NCBI GenBank assembly: GCA_036245805.1 | Contig: BTRK01000006.1 | Coordinates: forward strand, 18,942,365 to 19,006,364 | Source of the DNA: Pristionchus mayeri | Lineage: Eukaryota > Nematoda > Chromadorea > Rhabditida > Neodiplogasteridae | Direction: 5' to 3' | DNA: 64,000 nucleotides | Shown here: one piece after another, positions 1 to 13,000 of the stretch | Numbering within the stretch: the stretch's first letter is position 1 | Layout: the number at the start of each line of letters is the position of its first letter | Notes under the pieces: model-generated | The model's database searches: none | Seen by the model: the letters and a program-made list of their open reading frames with translations, nothing else | Told to the model about the DNA's origin: nothing | Translations under genes and position numbers: made by a program

Positions 1-72
1 AAGAAGATCACTTTATTGGACATCGTAATCCATATCCTAATTTCCAATTACTAAAATAAGCACTCATTTTAC

Positions 73-3000
73 CTGCTGTAGATGGGCGAGCATTCCGTGT
101 CTTCCTTGCGCAAAGAAGCATCCACTGCAGTATCGACACATGCGACTCTCTGAAAACAAAATGTATAGATTATATTGATAATATTATTATTTAGACGAAT
201 TGAAAGGTAGCAGACCAACCTCCGTTCTCTCCTCCAAGGGAGATTCCCAGGAATTGCTGAAGATTCGGATGAGGTTGCGTGCACCTCACTTTCGAGTAGT
301 AAAGAGCATAGTGCAACTGAAACACATCATCCGATATTGGTAGAACATCGACAAATATATAAAAGAGAACGTGATATACTTACATTAAATATGAACAACA
401 TACAGTAGCGCCAATAAGTATTGAAACGATTTGTTATTTTGCTATAACTTTTTCGCTGATACATTTAGCAATTTGGATGTTGTGGTACTATGCACCAAAT
501 CAATCGAGGAATACGATGCACATATTGCGTCATCACGCGCATCATAACTGATTGCGTAGTGATGACGCATTCAAATTTCACTTTTTCAAATAGGCTTTAT
601 TCTTACATAGATTTTTTCCTACTCGCCAAACTTTCTGTGGTTGGAGTCATGCTCGAGGCCTACCCAGAAAAAAATTTGAGGTTGCTGCGCTAGCGCACGT
701 TTGCTGCAGCCTTGCTGCAAAAAGGGGATCTGAAATTCAGATATCGGCTTCTTGACCAGCTAGAGACTCGTTGAAAGCACCAAAATGATCCTCATTGCGA
801 TCCCAAATGTTCCTGTGAATATGGAAACGATATTCCAAAATTTGCCCTCAGGGCATGGAAAAATCATTTTTCACACGATCACTTTTTGGAGATTCATAAC
901 TATGTGTGAATTGTATATAAAAATCTGGCTTTTTCTTAATCATGTTCACAATGTTGTAGTTATATGATTCCCAACTTTTTGGAGTGTTTGGATATCTTTC
1001 CTGTTCGCGGCGGTCGTGTTTCGGAGGTGCACCGTGGTCCTGATTGCATGACCCTTCGAAAACATGATTGAGTGAAAGTTATGGAAAACCTTTGTTATTG
1101 TGTATTCATGTTCAACACGTTATGAAGAACTGAATCACACCTTTTTGAAATGTTTTCATAACTTTGGGCACAGTTGGAAGGAGAGTGCAGACGAAAATAG
1201 CGGGTCGGAGACTCGAGAGTGTCTCCGAAAAACGATCGCCGCGGACAGGAAAGATATCCAAACACTCTAAAAAGTTGGGAATCACATAACTACAACATTT
1301 TGAACATGACTAAGCAAAAATAAGATTTTTGTATACAGTTCCTACATAGTTATGAATCTCCAAAAAGTGGTCATGTGAAAAAGTGCCCTGAGGGCAAATT
1401 TTGGAATATCGTTTCCATATTCACAGGATAATCTGGGATCGCAACGAGGATCATTTTGGTGCTTTGAACGAGTCTCTAGCTAATCAAGAAGCCAATATCT
1501 GCATTTCAGACCCCCTTTTTGCAGCAAGGCTGCAGCAAACGTGCGGTCGCGCAGCAACCTCAAATTTTGTTTCTGGGTAGGCCTCGGACATGACTCCAAC
1601 CACAGAAAGTTTGGAGAGTAGGAAAAAATCTATGCAAGAATAAAGCCTACCTGAAAAAATTAAATTTGAATGCGTCATCACTACGCAATCAGTTATGAAG
1701 CACGTGATGACGCAATATGTGCATCGTATTCCTCGATCGATTTGGTGCATAGTACCACAACATCCAAATTGCTAAATTGATCAGCGAAAAAGTTATAGCA
1801 AAATAACAAATCGTTTCAATACTTATTGGCGCTACTGTAACTAAAAAACTTTTCCGTAATATTCTGATAGTAATCACCTTTTTGTAGTGGTTTCTCTTCG
1901 CAAGGCTCTTTCCCGTGATGATCTCTTCGCAAATCGGACACTTTCCGGGCTCATTCATTTCCCAGAACTCTGAAAGATATTAATTACCAACTGAAAAAAA
2001 TACATTTCAAAATTTTTCAGGGATTTAACGCATTTCGATATTGTTCAGTGTAGACAGATCTTCATAAAATGATCTGAGAATCAACGGCGAATAAGTTAGC
2101 AGATTTGAGTTCGCCCTATCCACATAGTTCTGCGAGAATTTTCAGCAATTCTTGTTTTTCTCGCATCCACTGGTGGCTTCCTTTCTTGATCTTACACGCA
2201 CGGCAATACTTCGATGCGGAGAATATGGCGAAAATGGAGAACAATTTGCTGTTTGCTTCTTCTTCAATTTAAATTGGACGTTCAGGCGCAGTCTTGCCTC
2301 CCCTCTTGCCCTTCTTCGCCGTGTCTTCTCCAGCACAGTTGGTTATTCCTCATCCAAGAAATTCATTTTTGATGTCTATTTTTTGCTGCATTGCTCGTTG
2401 AATATTTTCCGTGTGAAGTCAGCGCGGGTCTTTGATGTTGCATTATCAGTGAATATCTTACCCTTATTCGAATCATGAGCAGGCAGTTTATTTGGAGGCC
2501 TCTGGGAGGCAGAAGCTGTGGGGGCAGCATGGAAGAACGGCTGCAACAGGGAAATAATAATCTATCAGATAGATCATCCTTACGTTCGCCATAAGTTGTG
2601 CTCCTCCCATCATTTGGCTCGCAAACATCGCCTGAATATCATGTATTTATTTATTTACTGATTTTCATTGGACATGAATAAGCCGCAAAACTTACCGGGT
2701 CGTGAGGGTTGGCAGCGAACATCTGGAGCAGATTCTGCGGCATCGGGAAGCCCTGAGAATGCAACGATAACTGACTGTCATTAAAGGAGGAGTAAATGCA
2801 AACGCGCGCCCGGTTGGAATATTTTTCACCCAGAGACGCACTCTCTTCAAGTCGCGTGCTATCTCGCCCCTTCCCTGAGCTTTCCCTGACCTGGCTCCCA
2901 TCCAACTAGCTATAACTCTGTTCGGAATGGAGATATCAATGTGAAAATTTCGGAGCTTCTTATCGTTGTGGAGCTCTAGGCAGTGCATATGATAGCTTCA

Positions 3001-6000
3001 AAAATTGAATTTTGAGTTTACTCCTCCTTTAATCCCCGACCGTACCTGACTGGAACTGCAGTGGGAGCCGGAACCGGACGATGTCGATACCGTCGAGCTC
3101 TACAAGTGAATCAGTTGGTGCATGATGGATATATCGAATTGTCAACACTAGCTTGAGTGGAGCATCGCACTCACCGAGTCCATGAACTTGCGCTCGTCGA
3201 GATCGAACTGGTCAACGTGCGCAGTTGCCGTGGGATTCACTGGAGGTTTGAAGTCGGTGACGTCATCTTCTTGAGTGATGTTCGTGTGCACGGAGGACTC
3301 GGGAGTGAGCATGGCGACGTTGAGTGGAACGGCGGACACCTACAATGGATTAGCGGTTCAAAATTATATGTGAAAGTAAGCAAACAACTCATTAAAAATA
3401 AATTGCGATTTACCGGAGTCATGGGCAGCTGGACGTTCAGTGGTTCATCGTGAGAAGACTCGTGAACGGCAGGAGGAGTGGCTGGGAGCTCAGTGCCGGC
3501 AGTCACGTAGTCCAATTCCATCTACAAGTGTCTATGTTTACACCTTCTGCTACGGTCTAGAAGAGTGCGAAATTCGGGTCACCATTCATTTTCCGCACTC
3601 TCTACCAGGCGAGTTGCGAGACTCTGTAGAACATGTCATGGTTTCCCTCAAGATCTTTACCTTGATTCCTCCTCCCTTTTTCTCCTTCTCGTGCTTCTTC
3701 TGACTCTTCTCGCTCGGCGTGACATGCTTCAGCACTACGATATCATCGTCGTCATCTTCGATTGAAGCTCCCACGATCTTCGCAGATGTAGCGTCGAAAG
3801 CGAATGCTCCGTTGTCGTCGTCTTTCTGATCCTACAATATTCATTTGGTGAAATAGTTAATTCATCTTGGGGTCCCATGAGGGAGTTTGGATGGCATCTC
3901 AAGCATTGATTTCGCTCTCACAAGTTGGAGAGAGAGAGAGGCGAGAGAGCATGCAAAATGAAGAGAGGCATTTCATGCAAATCCATCACATAGCGGTTCC
4001 TAGCTTGACACAGTTCATCGCTCGTCTACTTACCGGCGTGGGGAATGCGGTTCTCATGTCGGTCCCTTCGGCCGGCATCTCCAGCGGACGGGGCCTCTTG
4101 TGGGCATTCTGTGGAGCTTCCCATCCTTTCGGCGGGATTGTCTCGGCGTTTCCTCTCTTGCGAGAGACTTCGTAGCTTCTCTTAGCTTCAGAAGCCAATT
4201 CATCGGCGGCACGAACGACGACAGCCTTGGGATTAGGATTAGCCGGAGGCACGGCAGCAACCCGTTGATACTCTCCATTGACGCGATGCAACTTCTGAAA
4301 AATGGAGTGATTGATGTACAGTTAAGTTCAACTCACTAAGACTTTCACTGGAGAAGCATTGGCCGGAGGCACACCAGGAGCCTGTTGATCCTTCCCATTG
4401 TTGACAGAAGCCTAAATATGGGATGGATGGAGAAATCAAGTGAAGGAAAGCGAACTGACCGGCATTGCAACAGGTACAGTCGTGGAAGGAGGAGGAGGAT
4501 GAAGAGGAGGAGGAGGATCGTTGGAGGACGTGCGATCAATAGGAACTGCCGTGCGGGATACTTTATCGCGTCTCTCCACTCCGTCCGCCGCACTGTTTAC
4601 AGCCGACTTCTGAAGAACGCTTGGTTGAGAAATGAAGAAGAAAAGGAAGTGAGCTCACCAGGACGGGCATGCGATGGGGCACGGTAGCAGGAGGGGGAGG
4701 AGGAGGAAGGAGAGGAGAATGAGGTGGTGGGGGATTGGAGGTGGGCATGCGATTGACCAGCGGTGAGATGTTCTCATAGTGCTGCTGGAGTTGCTGGAAA
4801 TATTGATTTGTATTGTTCATTAATATTAGAATATTTACCTTGTGCCCCTCATCTTCCTCGACGCTTGCCTCTCTTGCTCCGACATCGGTCACCTCTTTCG
4901 CCTTCTCCGGCGGCTCCTGAAAAGCACTATTTGTCGACGAAAAATATGAAAAAATAAAGCCGCGCTGTTCTTTTTTCCCCACTGCCTTGCTATCTCTAAC
5001 GTCATTTCAACACGCCTGATTAGTCACAAGTGAACATTTCATCAGTACAGAAAAACATGAATTGAAAAGGGGATAGGGAGGGGTGGCAAAATCAATATTT
5101 CACACATTTACAAGTTTTTGCGTTACCGTACCTGTTCTTCTTCATCTTCGTCATCCTCTTCGAATTCTTGGGAGAGATTGTCGATTCTCTTGTACACATC
5201 TTCCTGAAATTAAATTAATAAGACAAGGAAATACTCGCACATTTGGAGGAATACAAACGATATCTAAAAGCGAAAATGTTGCAGAAAATGTCAATAGAAA
5301 AGGAATAGGGAAACGTGTAATCGACTGATTCACCAGTGATGGGCGGGCACGAGTGAGCGAGAGGGCGGCTTTGGCGATGGTGTAGCGCCGCTGAAAGAAG
5401 AGGAGGAGGAGATTAGTGTTTGTTCAGTTTTGAAATTCTCTGCTTTTGTGCCGATTTCACCATGATAAATCGATGCAATAGATCGTTTTCTGTCATTTCT
5501 ATTGTATTTTTTCGAGTAGCATAGAGGAACTGAAAGCATATTCTTACACTCACGGGCATGTGGATGATCTTCTGGCCGTAGGTCTGCTCGAATCGATCGG
5601 TCATCTTCAACCACTCTCCTATGTGCTCCTGGAAATATTGTGAGTTTATAAGATCAAATGGCCTTCTTCCGGCCTTCTGGATCTCGCTCTATCTTTTTCT
5701 CTCTCGCGCGAATCAATCTAGAAGAAGCAAGGCGGCTAAACACTATGCCAGCAGAAGTATTCGAACCAATCCCTCGACTGACCTCCACGAGATGATCTAG
5801 ACCATCGAAGAGTGTGCATGCATGGTCATCACAGAAGGCGCAGAAGCCTCCAGGAGAGCAGCCGCTAGAATCGGGATGGACCTGAAAATAGCGATGTATC
5901 CCTCATGATTTCATTTTTTTCCCGCTTCTTCTCCGAATATTTACTTTTTATTATTTCATTGAAGGTGAGTCTCGGCAACCGACCGCGGTTTGTGAAACGA

Positions 6001-6466
6001 GAGGGTCTCTCTCTCGCCTCGCGCGCTCTCTCGCTCGTACCCTGAGCAATTTCCCCTGATGTCCATGGATGGCAATCAGCCAACTTTGATTTATCTCAGT
6101 TCAGAGCATTCAAAAAACTTGAAAATTTCAGAATCTCTTATCGTTGGGGCAAGCTAGACAATGATAATGAAAGATTCAATGTTTTTGTTTTACCTTTCTT
6201 TAATGGATGACTTGTTGCAGATCTAGTTAGTCCAAACGGACAACGCAGTTTGAGACAATCGTAATACTTAATATATTTTCGAAATTCCCAATTTTATATC
6301 TATGTTAGAAATCGAAAATTTCTCGCGAAAGATTGTGTATTTCCTTGGAGTACTCTTAAAACCCGTCGTGCTCCTTGCTGGTATCCTTGTTATTCACCTG
6401 CTTCCGGTGATCCAATCGATGCTTCGCTCTCTTGAATACCTCTAGGCATTCGCCACACACGATCAT
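73..6466 (-). CDS. Gene A: multi-exon C2H2-type zinc-finger protein, family paralogue (3' end outside window)
   Basis: I do not recognise a named gene; it is defined by homology to genes B and C. Predicted exons, 5' to 3' on the minus strand: 6466-6398, 5881-5783, 5628-5554, 5390-5334, 5203-5132, 4916-4839, 4793-4659, 4609-4460, 4411-4337, 4294-4034, 3831-3661, 3521-3414, 3339-3175, 3099-3046, 2752-2696, 2631-2584, 2540-2462, an uncertain basic exon near 2348-2280, then 1969-1878, 316-220 and 149-73. The first 16 exons are phase 0 and open. Finger 1 starts MIVCGECLEVF, finger 2 is GGFCAFCDDHACTLFDGLDH, finger 3 KCPICEEIITGKSLAKRNHY, finger 4 MCRYCSGCFFAQGRHG. The middle is acidic (EEDDEDEEEQ), proline-rich, then lysine-rich (KSQKKHEKEKKGGG), suggesting a nuclear protein; that is inference. 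The last histidine of finger 4 should be on an exon left of base 1. A splice acceptor at 6507 precedes the ATG by 40 bases (possible trans-splice site). It lacks the helical block seen in B and C. Confidence 0.72.
403..1837. mobile_element. TA-flanked palindromic element (Tc1/mariner-like non-autonomous)
   Basis: Both ends read TA-CAGTAGCGCC and GGCGCTACTG-TA, so the TA target duplication and perfect terminal bases are visible. The arms (about 403-1030 and 1213-1837) are near-identical inverted copies, leaving a spacer of roughly 180 bases. The TA duplication is typical of the Tc1/mariner superfamily. I see no transposase frame, so it is probably non-autonomous. It lies in the gene A intron just after the finger 3 exon. 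Confidence 0.85.
2781..3032. mobile_element. TTAA-flanked MITE, copy 1 (intron of gene A)
   Basis: About 250 bases bounded by TTAA on both sides, with terminal inverted repeats AGGAGGAGTAAA / TTTACTCCTCCT. A near-identical copy lies at 29332-29584 and a diverged one at 5959-6202. TTAA duplications are typical of piggyBac-type elements. It lies between gene A exons 3099-3046 and 2752-2696. Confidence 0.85.
5959..6202. mobile_element. Diverged copy of the TTAA-flanked MITE (first intron of gene A)
   Basis: Aligns by eye end-to-end with the copies at 2781 and 29332: it shares the GCGCTCTCTCGCTC/CCCTGAGC block, CCAACT, GAAAATTTC and TTATCGTT segments and ends in CTTTCTTTAA. The left end has drifted to TTGAAGGTGAG. 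It is clearly older than the other two copies. Confidence 0.6.
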
Positions 6467-8847
6467 CACTTGCACGAGTACGAATACCAATGTATGAGAT
6501 TGCTACCTGGAAAGGTGCCCATTTCAGAAGAGAGAAGGGAGGCAATGGCGAGGTTAATCGTTCGCGAAAAGACGGAGGAATATCTCGAATGAAATGGGTA
6601 AAGAGAATGCAGGAAATAGAGGTAAGCGGGAGAAAAATTCGTGAGAGAAGGGATAAGCACGTAAAAATGAGCACGGGTTGGCACAAGAGAGAGGGGGAAA
6701 TCTTGCGGTTGCTTCCTTAGCGCAGTCAGCACCTAGCATTTGCAGCTGTTAGTTGAAAACAGAAATTTCCAGTGAAGGAAAGAGCCAATTTCGCAATTCG
6801 AACGGCGAAATAGTGGACAGCGGTTAAATGTGTTTCCTACGAAAACAATAGCTTGTTGTATTTTCGTAAATATTCGAAACTCGAAATCGCGAGAATAAAA
6901 TCACTAGGGAGAATCTACTTTTCTTTTGACACTCAAGAATGAAATGTTGCACAATTCAGTTCAACAGCGAGTGCTCAGAACAACTGATGATTGTAGTGAT
7001 ACGAACTATTGGAACAAGGTGAGAATAGGAAGGAAGGTTGAATGGGGAGAAGTAATTATATCAATTACGTTCACTCTTCCTTTTGAGAACTGCTTCTTCT
7101 GATATCACGACATCGGCTTTCACTTTAGGAGTGTAATAACTAACGTCAAAGTAGTACAATCTTCCAGTCGGTTGAAACCAGCCGGTTGGTTGAACTGCAT
7201 GCACTCTAAGCCATTCTCTCTTTCATAATCTTATTGGCCCCTCTTTTCACGTTAGAATTTGAGCGACTTATAATCCAACGCGGAAGAGAAAGAGGGCAGG
7301 AACAGGTTAGAACGCAATAGTCAGTTGCGAAATAGTGAGAGGATAGACGACGAGGCGAATTGTGCATCGTTGAAAACAACTAAATCGTACTCCAGTAACG
7401 GCACTGCGAATAACAATCAACAACTTCCCGGAGCGCTAACGGGTATACTGACGAACGGGGATTGTGAGAGGAAGACCCGGTCGGTACGTTTCTTTGTATG
7501 TTCAATAAAAGATCTCGCAACATACCTCCGCCCATAAATTATTATGCAACTCAAGAGAGAATGTCACAAAGAAATTCCATTCCTTTGACATAAGAGGGGA
7601 TAAAGATTTATGCGGGATTAGTACCTCTCATACGGGCCCTTTCTTTCTCTTCCTTCCTTTCACATGTGTCTCACTCTATCCCGTCTCATTAACTATTCAC
7701 TCTCGTTAAGTATTCAAACCCATGGAGAGAAATGGCGGGAAGGAAGGAGAGGACGCGAGATGACTCATTCCTCCAACCGGTATAGGGATGGTAGGAAGAG
7801 GGAAGAGGAGAGGAGGGTATGGCGAAATTGTTGTCGCCGTTGCTCACTCTTCTCTCTTTTTCTTCTTTACTATCCCCTCTAAACCTTCCCTCTCTCTAGA
7901 TATTCGCGTTTGTTGTCATTGTTTGCGCTGGATTCTCTGGCTTCATTTCCTATAATTTCAGGCAAAGGTAGGATTGATCTTGAATGAGCACAGCGTTGGA
8001 CATGGAACTGGAATGAAATACCTGGAGAGGAAAACAAGAAAAGGGAAGATCAAAGACCGCCGAGGAAAGGAAGATACACAAGAAGGAGCGATGGCCCAAC
8101 GGAGGACTGCTTTCCCAAGCCCCATCGCTATTGCACCATCTGGAACAGCTGGCATTCTAAGACGCAATCCTGCCTTCATTTGCAATTCCAAAACAGGTCA
8201 CGCTGCAGATGACATTAATGGCCGGCAAGAATATCATTAAACGCCATTGTTTGCACAGGTGACAAGTGCAATTAAAGAAGATTGCGTGATAATTGGGCGG
8301 AGCTTGGATATTCTCAAGTGCTGTCCACTCAACAATGAGCAATTTAGAGAATATGGCGGGGATGACTCCTGTTCTATGATGACCATTGTTTGCGTAAAAT
8401 TCTAGGTAATTTCCAGCCGAAGTAGTACATGTATTCATCAAGCGCGAAAATTAATCAAGATTTGGAAGCGATGTTTCACATCAGTGCACTCATAGACGAG
8501 AAATAGCCGGAGAGAGTATCAATCGATGGTTGACCTTTGCCTTGTTTACTCAAGAGTTCCGGGTCAGTGAGTAGGAATGGGCGGGAAACTGACTTGGCTG
8601 GGGTTGAGCATCTGGTCTTCCTGGGCAGGACGCCGGGTATATGGATGAAAGAAGCAGGCGTAGGTAGGTCTCGTGCCTTTTGTTTGATGATTTGCGACTG
8701 GGGTCAGGTGTACGTCGTGCCGAGGAGGCCTGGGAGGAAAGGAGCAACTGATCCGTTAGTGTGGGCTGAGTGAGACAGAATTTCCTTATCTAAAGCGTAC
8801 TTGTTTTCAAATCGGAATAAAGAATTTATTTAATATATGTTTCCATT

Positions 8848-9096
8848 AAGCAAACTAATTTATCTGTATCCTAATCAGAATAAATATTTGATTAAATGTA
8901 TGTTATCATGATGCTAAAACTAATCTAATATTTGTATTCTAATCAGACCAAATATTTCATTGATGGTAGGTGTCTCCATGGTAAATATAAATATTTGATT
9001 AAATGTTCGTTTCTGTGATGCGAAAACTAATTTAATCTCTGTATCCTATTCAGAATATTTTGTTGATTGTACATGTCTCCATGCTAAATTTGCTAC
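8848..9096. repeat. Imperfect tandem repeat, about three AT-rich units
   Basis: Three related units each start near AAAACTAAT and continue with TCTGTATCCTAATCAGA, an AAATATTTGATT-like block and a GTCTCCATG-like block. The units are of unequal length, about 65-105 bases, and diverged. There is no coding potential. Confidence 0.6.
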
Positions 9097-9813
9097 TGAA
9101 AGTCTCTGAAAATGACATCATTACGTTCAATATCTAAAAGTGGGAATGTTAGAAGGGAATGATGACCTTACCTGTCAGTGTCCGCTCTGCTTACCAAGTA
9201 TTTACCAAAATACTTGGAATGCTTGATTCTCGCAAGTACTGGTGGCTGACTTATGTAGAGTCATCTAGGTCCGCTTGGAAGCGTGGGAGCATCTGACGTG
9301 GGAGCTTGACGTATCTTATTTGCGTGTTTACTGGATGTTGACGCTGCCTCGTCGTAATCTTCAATTGAGGGTAAACAAGATCCTTATCGCATTCATCTTT
9401 GGGAAGGAAAATATGGGGGGGCGAAGGATTATATGGAGAGATGGCCAGGAAACCCGATAAGGGAATTGGTATGAAGAGGGTGCACTTGAAAGTGGATTAC
9501 TTCTGGCTTCTTCTATGATTCGGGAAGACCTCGGGAAGGGTTGGTAGCTTCGCGTAATTCCTCCTTTCGTAGCAGCCATACTTGGCTACAACTGCACACA
9601 CACAGGAGTTTCCATAGTTGTTGAATTATGGAATGACTTGGAAATAGAAACTGATCATCATTGTCGATAGTTGAGGGGACGTCTTGCTATCTTGGTTCCA
9701 TATAAAACGTCTCACAGCGAAGATACTTCCACCAAATTCTTGTGGCAATTGATATCCATCCATCACATTTGATGCGATTATTGTTGCCAGTAGTTGATCT
9801 CCAACATCATAAC

Positions 9814-9949
9814 TTGACAGAATGAAATACCTGATCGAACACGCGATTGTGGAGGGTGATGGCAGCATTTGCGGGGGCGATCAAGTGGGAGAGTGATTCA
9901 CGGGGATAGAACCGCACGCGGCACGCGACGCTCACTTGAAGATATTGAT
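9814..9949 (-). other. Candidate isolated exon, minus strand
   Basis: A TATTTGCAG acceptor is followed by about 136 open bases with typical coding composition, ending at CAG|GTATTT. One frame reads GEIFNQYLQVSV... and ends ...HNRVFDQ. A TATA-like CTATAAAAAGG lies at 10092-10082 on the same strand, roughly 130 bases upstream. I found no convincing partner exons, so this may be a small gene, an alternative exon or chance. Confidence 0.25.
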
Positions 9950-10081
9950 TGAAAATCTCCCCCTGCAAATACTCAGTCGTCGTAGGGTGCCAAGACAAAT
10001 CAAGAAGTGACAAGGTCAAGAGGTGAGAGGGGGCGAGGACTAATCCGCTCTTGAGACAGCTGCGTGGCCTCGAGGAGAGAG

Positions 10082-10092
10082 CCTTTTTATAG
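10082..10092 (-). promoter_or_regulatory. TATA-like core promoter candidate
   Basis: CTATAAAAAGG on the minus strand, upstream of the candidate exon at 9949-9814. Weak: motif only. Confidence 0.25.
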
Positions 10093-13000
10093 CATTCGGG
10101 ATGGATTACGGTATCGAATAGTGAGAGAGCATAGTGCCATACGATCAGACGGAAAACGCGACGCGTAGCACGCGCCCCGTCGCAGTATCGATCAGTTTCC
10201 CACCACATTCCATCGCAGAAAGAGAGAACGAAGAGAGATAACAGGCGAGGAAGCGAGAGAAGAATGAGCAGTCTGTTCCCCCCATTGTGTAAACCTTGCG
10301 AAAACCCGCTAGAGACCCACGCATAGATGATGAAACACGATAGAACAAGAGAGAAAGTTTAGATCGTGAGAGGGATCGAAAAAAAAGAGATAGAACTCGA
10401 TCCCTTCGCTATTGAGATGCTTTGAAGCAAAAAGGTCCCGGGCCCTGATTGATTGATTTATTGTGAGCGAGCGCGTGTTTGCTTCTCAAGATAGCGAGGA
10501 AAGCGAAAACAAGGAAGAAAGCGACAATAAGAACTGACCGGTTAGTTGTCTCTTCCCTCTCGCAATCCTGGCATAACTAGTCACTGATCAACAAAGGAAA
10601 GATGGCAATGTACCTTTGAGCGATAGTTTGACCGAGACAGCAAGGGCGCGCAAGATAGGAACTATAGGAACATTCGAAGAAGGCTGAAACTCCCTTCCAA
10701 GATTTCTATCTCCATTCGCCTCGTTCCCTCCCCTCCTCTTCCCTCCTCGACTCTATCGAACGCTCCGTTTTTTTGCAGCCCTGCACTTTCATCTGCTCTC
10801 TGGCGCAACATAAACTGAAGAGAAAGAAGGTGAGGAGAAGGCGAAAGAGAGACTATCATTGGAGAAATTCGGGCAGCAGAATCCCTCGGGTATCCAATTG
10901 ACTTCCTCCTCACTGATGCGTACCATATTTTGTCCCCCCAAATCGAATTAGAATGAAAGAGACGATGATTTAATGGCTTCACCTAATTTTCACACTGGTC
11001 TAATCTATTCGCTATTCCTCACCAACTTTCACGTCAAGAAAATGTGACAGTTGGTGAGGACATCACTCACACGAAGGAGGAAAGAAACAATTGGAGGGGA
11101 GAGGGAAAGTGCAGAGATGGAACGATCGATTGTAAGGTATTTGCAGAGGAACAAACTCGTAAAGAGAGAGCGCAAAGGAAGAAGAACGCACAGTTTTTGT
11201 TGTTGTTGTGAGGCATCCGTGTTCACTTTCTCTCCTTCCTCTCATATTTGAGCTGAAATCCGTACGATATTCCCACCAATCAGTAGCTCATTTACTACTA
11301 GTGCGGAATGCATCCATCTCCCTCATACGCGTTCGAGGACTACTATAGCTGTCTCGGGTCCCTTTCCCCCCTCCCTCGTTCCTTCGAGTCAGTCGTTTCC
11401 TCCGCTGTCAACAGAAGTGCAGTAGAGGGCAGATAAGAACACGGAAGGGCAAAGGAATGCGATAGAGAGAAGAACAGATATACAAGTCAAACCCGTGGGG
11501 CGATAAGGATTGATTGAGAAGAGAATTGGCATTTTTCAGATATCTTGATGATCAGCAAAGTTCAATTAGAGTCCTCATATATTTTGTGAAAATTTCAGGA
11601 AGAAGCTAATCATAGAGAAGCAAAATCATAATCGTAAGGAAGGCAATGGCACATAGGTTGGAAGTAATAGCAATTTCGGTTCCATGAATGGGCGAGTGAA
11701 TGGGAATGTTTGAGGGCATGAAGAGTGAGAGAAATAATAACAAGAAGGTATTGTAGGTATCTAGAAATTGCGATCGATCCACAGTACTTGAGCGTGATAG
11801 AACGAAATTTATCACGGAGGCATCTCAGCAATGATACGACTATTGAGAATGAGTTTAAAAGGGCTCTAGATTCCTTGGGAATGAATCATTCCAGATGGAG
11901 GGATGAGGAGGGCACGAGGGAGGGAACACTTTAGGCGTTCGAGCAGTGAATCAGCACGTAATACAGCCGACTCTTCTAGCGATTTAGTGACACGTCGTAT
12001 AGCCATAGGTAGAAACAATTATTTTCAGAGGTTCCCTCTATTGGACAGGGAACCATGACAAAAACATTAAAAACACAGGCGAGCATGTGCGAAATTGACA
12101 GCGTGTCAATCAAATCGAAAGTGCAATAAAAACCGAGTGACGATAAAATCGTACAATGCGCAAGAAAAAAGGAGGAGGAATCAATTGTAAAATTGGTTGA
12201 AGCTGAACGGTTCGATCAGAGGGCTCAACTAGCTGATAATCAGCTTGAATGATCTGATTGCAACAACTGCCAGACAGCTGTCAAGTGACGTACCTCAATC
12301 ACTCTCGTTTCACCTCGCGCTCGATACTTTCCAGTTTAGATCGAACACTCCCTCCTCCAAAGGACGCGCACTCTAGCCTTTGCACTTTCGGAGCGTGTGA
12401 ACAGGGAGAGAACTGCGCCCTTTGACTACTATCCATCTATCTCGCCTCCCAAGTCTCTTCTAGTGTCAGGCACCACTACTCTCGGTCTAGACTCAACGAA
12501 TTTGCACTTTCTGAGAGGACCCATGAGAGTATTGAGGGGATATTGCCGAACGACCAATAAAGGGGAGCCGATTTATTGTACGAATTCATCATTTGATGAG
12601 ATACACTTCTGCAGCGCGAAGATAGAAGTTCTTAGTGTGTCAGTACGATTACCCATTCGTCTTATGTTGTTATTGTAGTTCCAAAACGAGTCGATTAATT
12701 AAAAACATTTTAAAATCCTAGTTTCATTTTTCGTAGAATTCGTAGAGAATGATTGCAGGTTTCTCATCTCGTTTTGGAGTGATTTCATGGTTCACGCCAA
12801 AAATTTGGATAATTAATAGATGTAAAGCCGGATTAAGTTATAATCAGAAGCATTTTCTACTACTTATAGTAAGGACGATAATCAATAATTACTATCGCTA
12901 GATCTGGATCCCACTCTTCCACCTATCATATCCACTTGTGCAATCTTCATTATCATTATCTTATCACCGTACACGCAATATCTTTTTATCCATAACATAA

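Noticed and set aside
13..38. A short terminal exon for gene A (DMDYDVQ then stop) after ATTAG
   Set aside because: It lacks the histidine needed to finish finger 4 and does not resemble the terminal exons of B and C; the true exon is probably off the window.
2152..2478. 108-residue plus-strand open frame
   Set aside because: Lies opposite the minus-strand gene A exons and has no splice signals or family likeness; a shadow frame.
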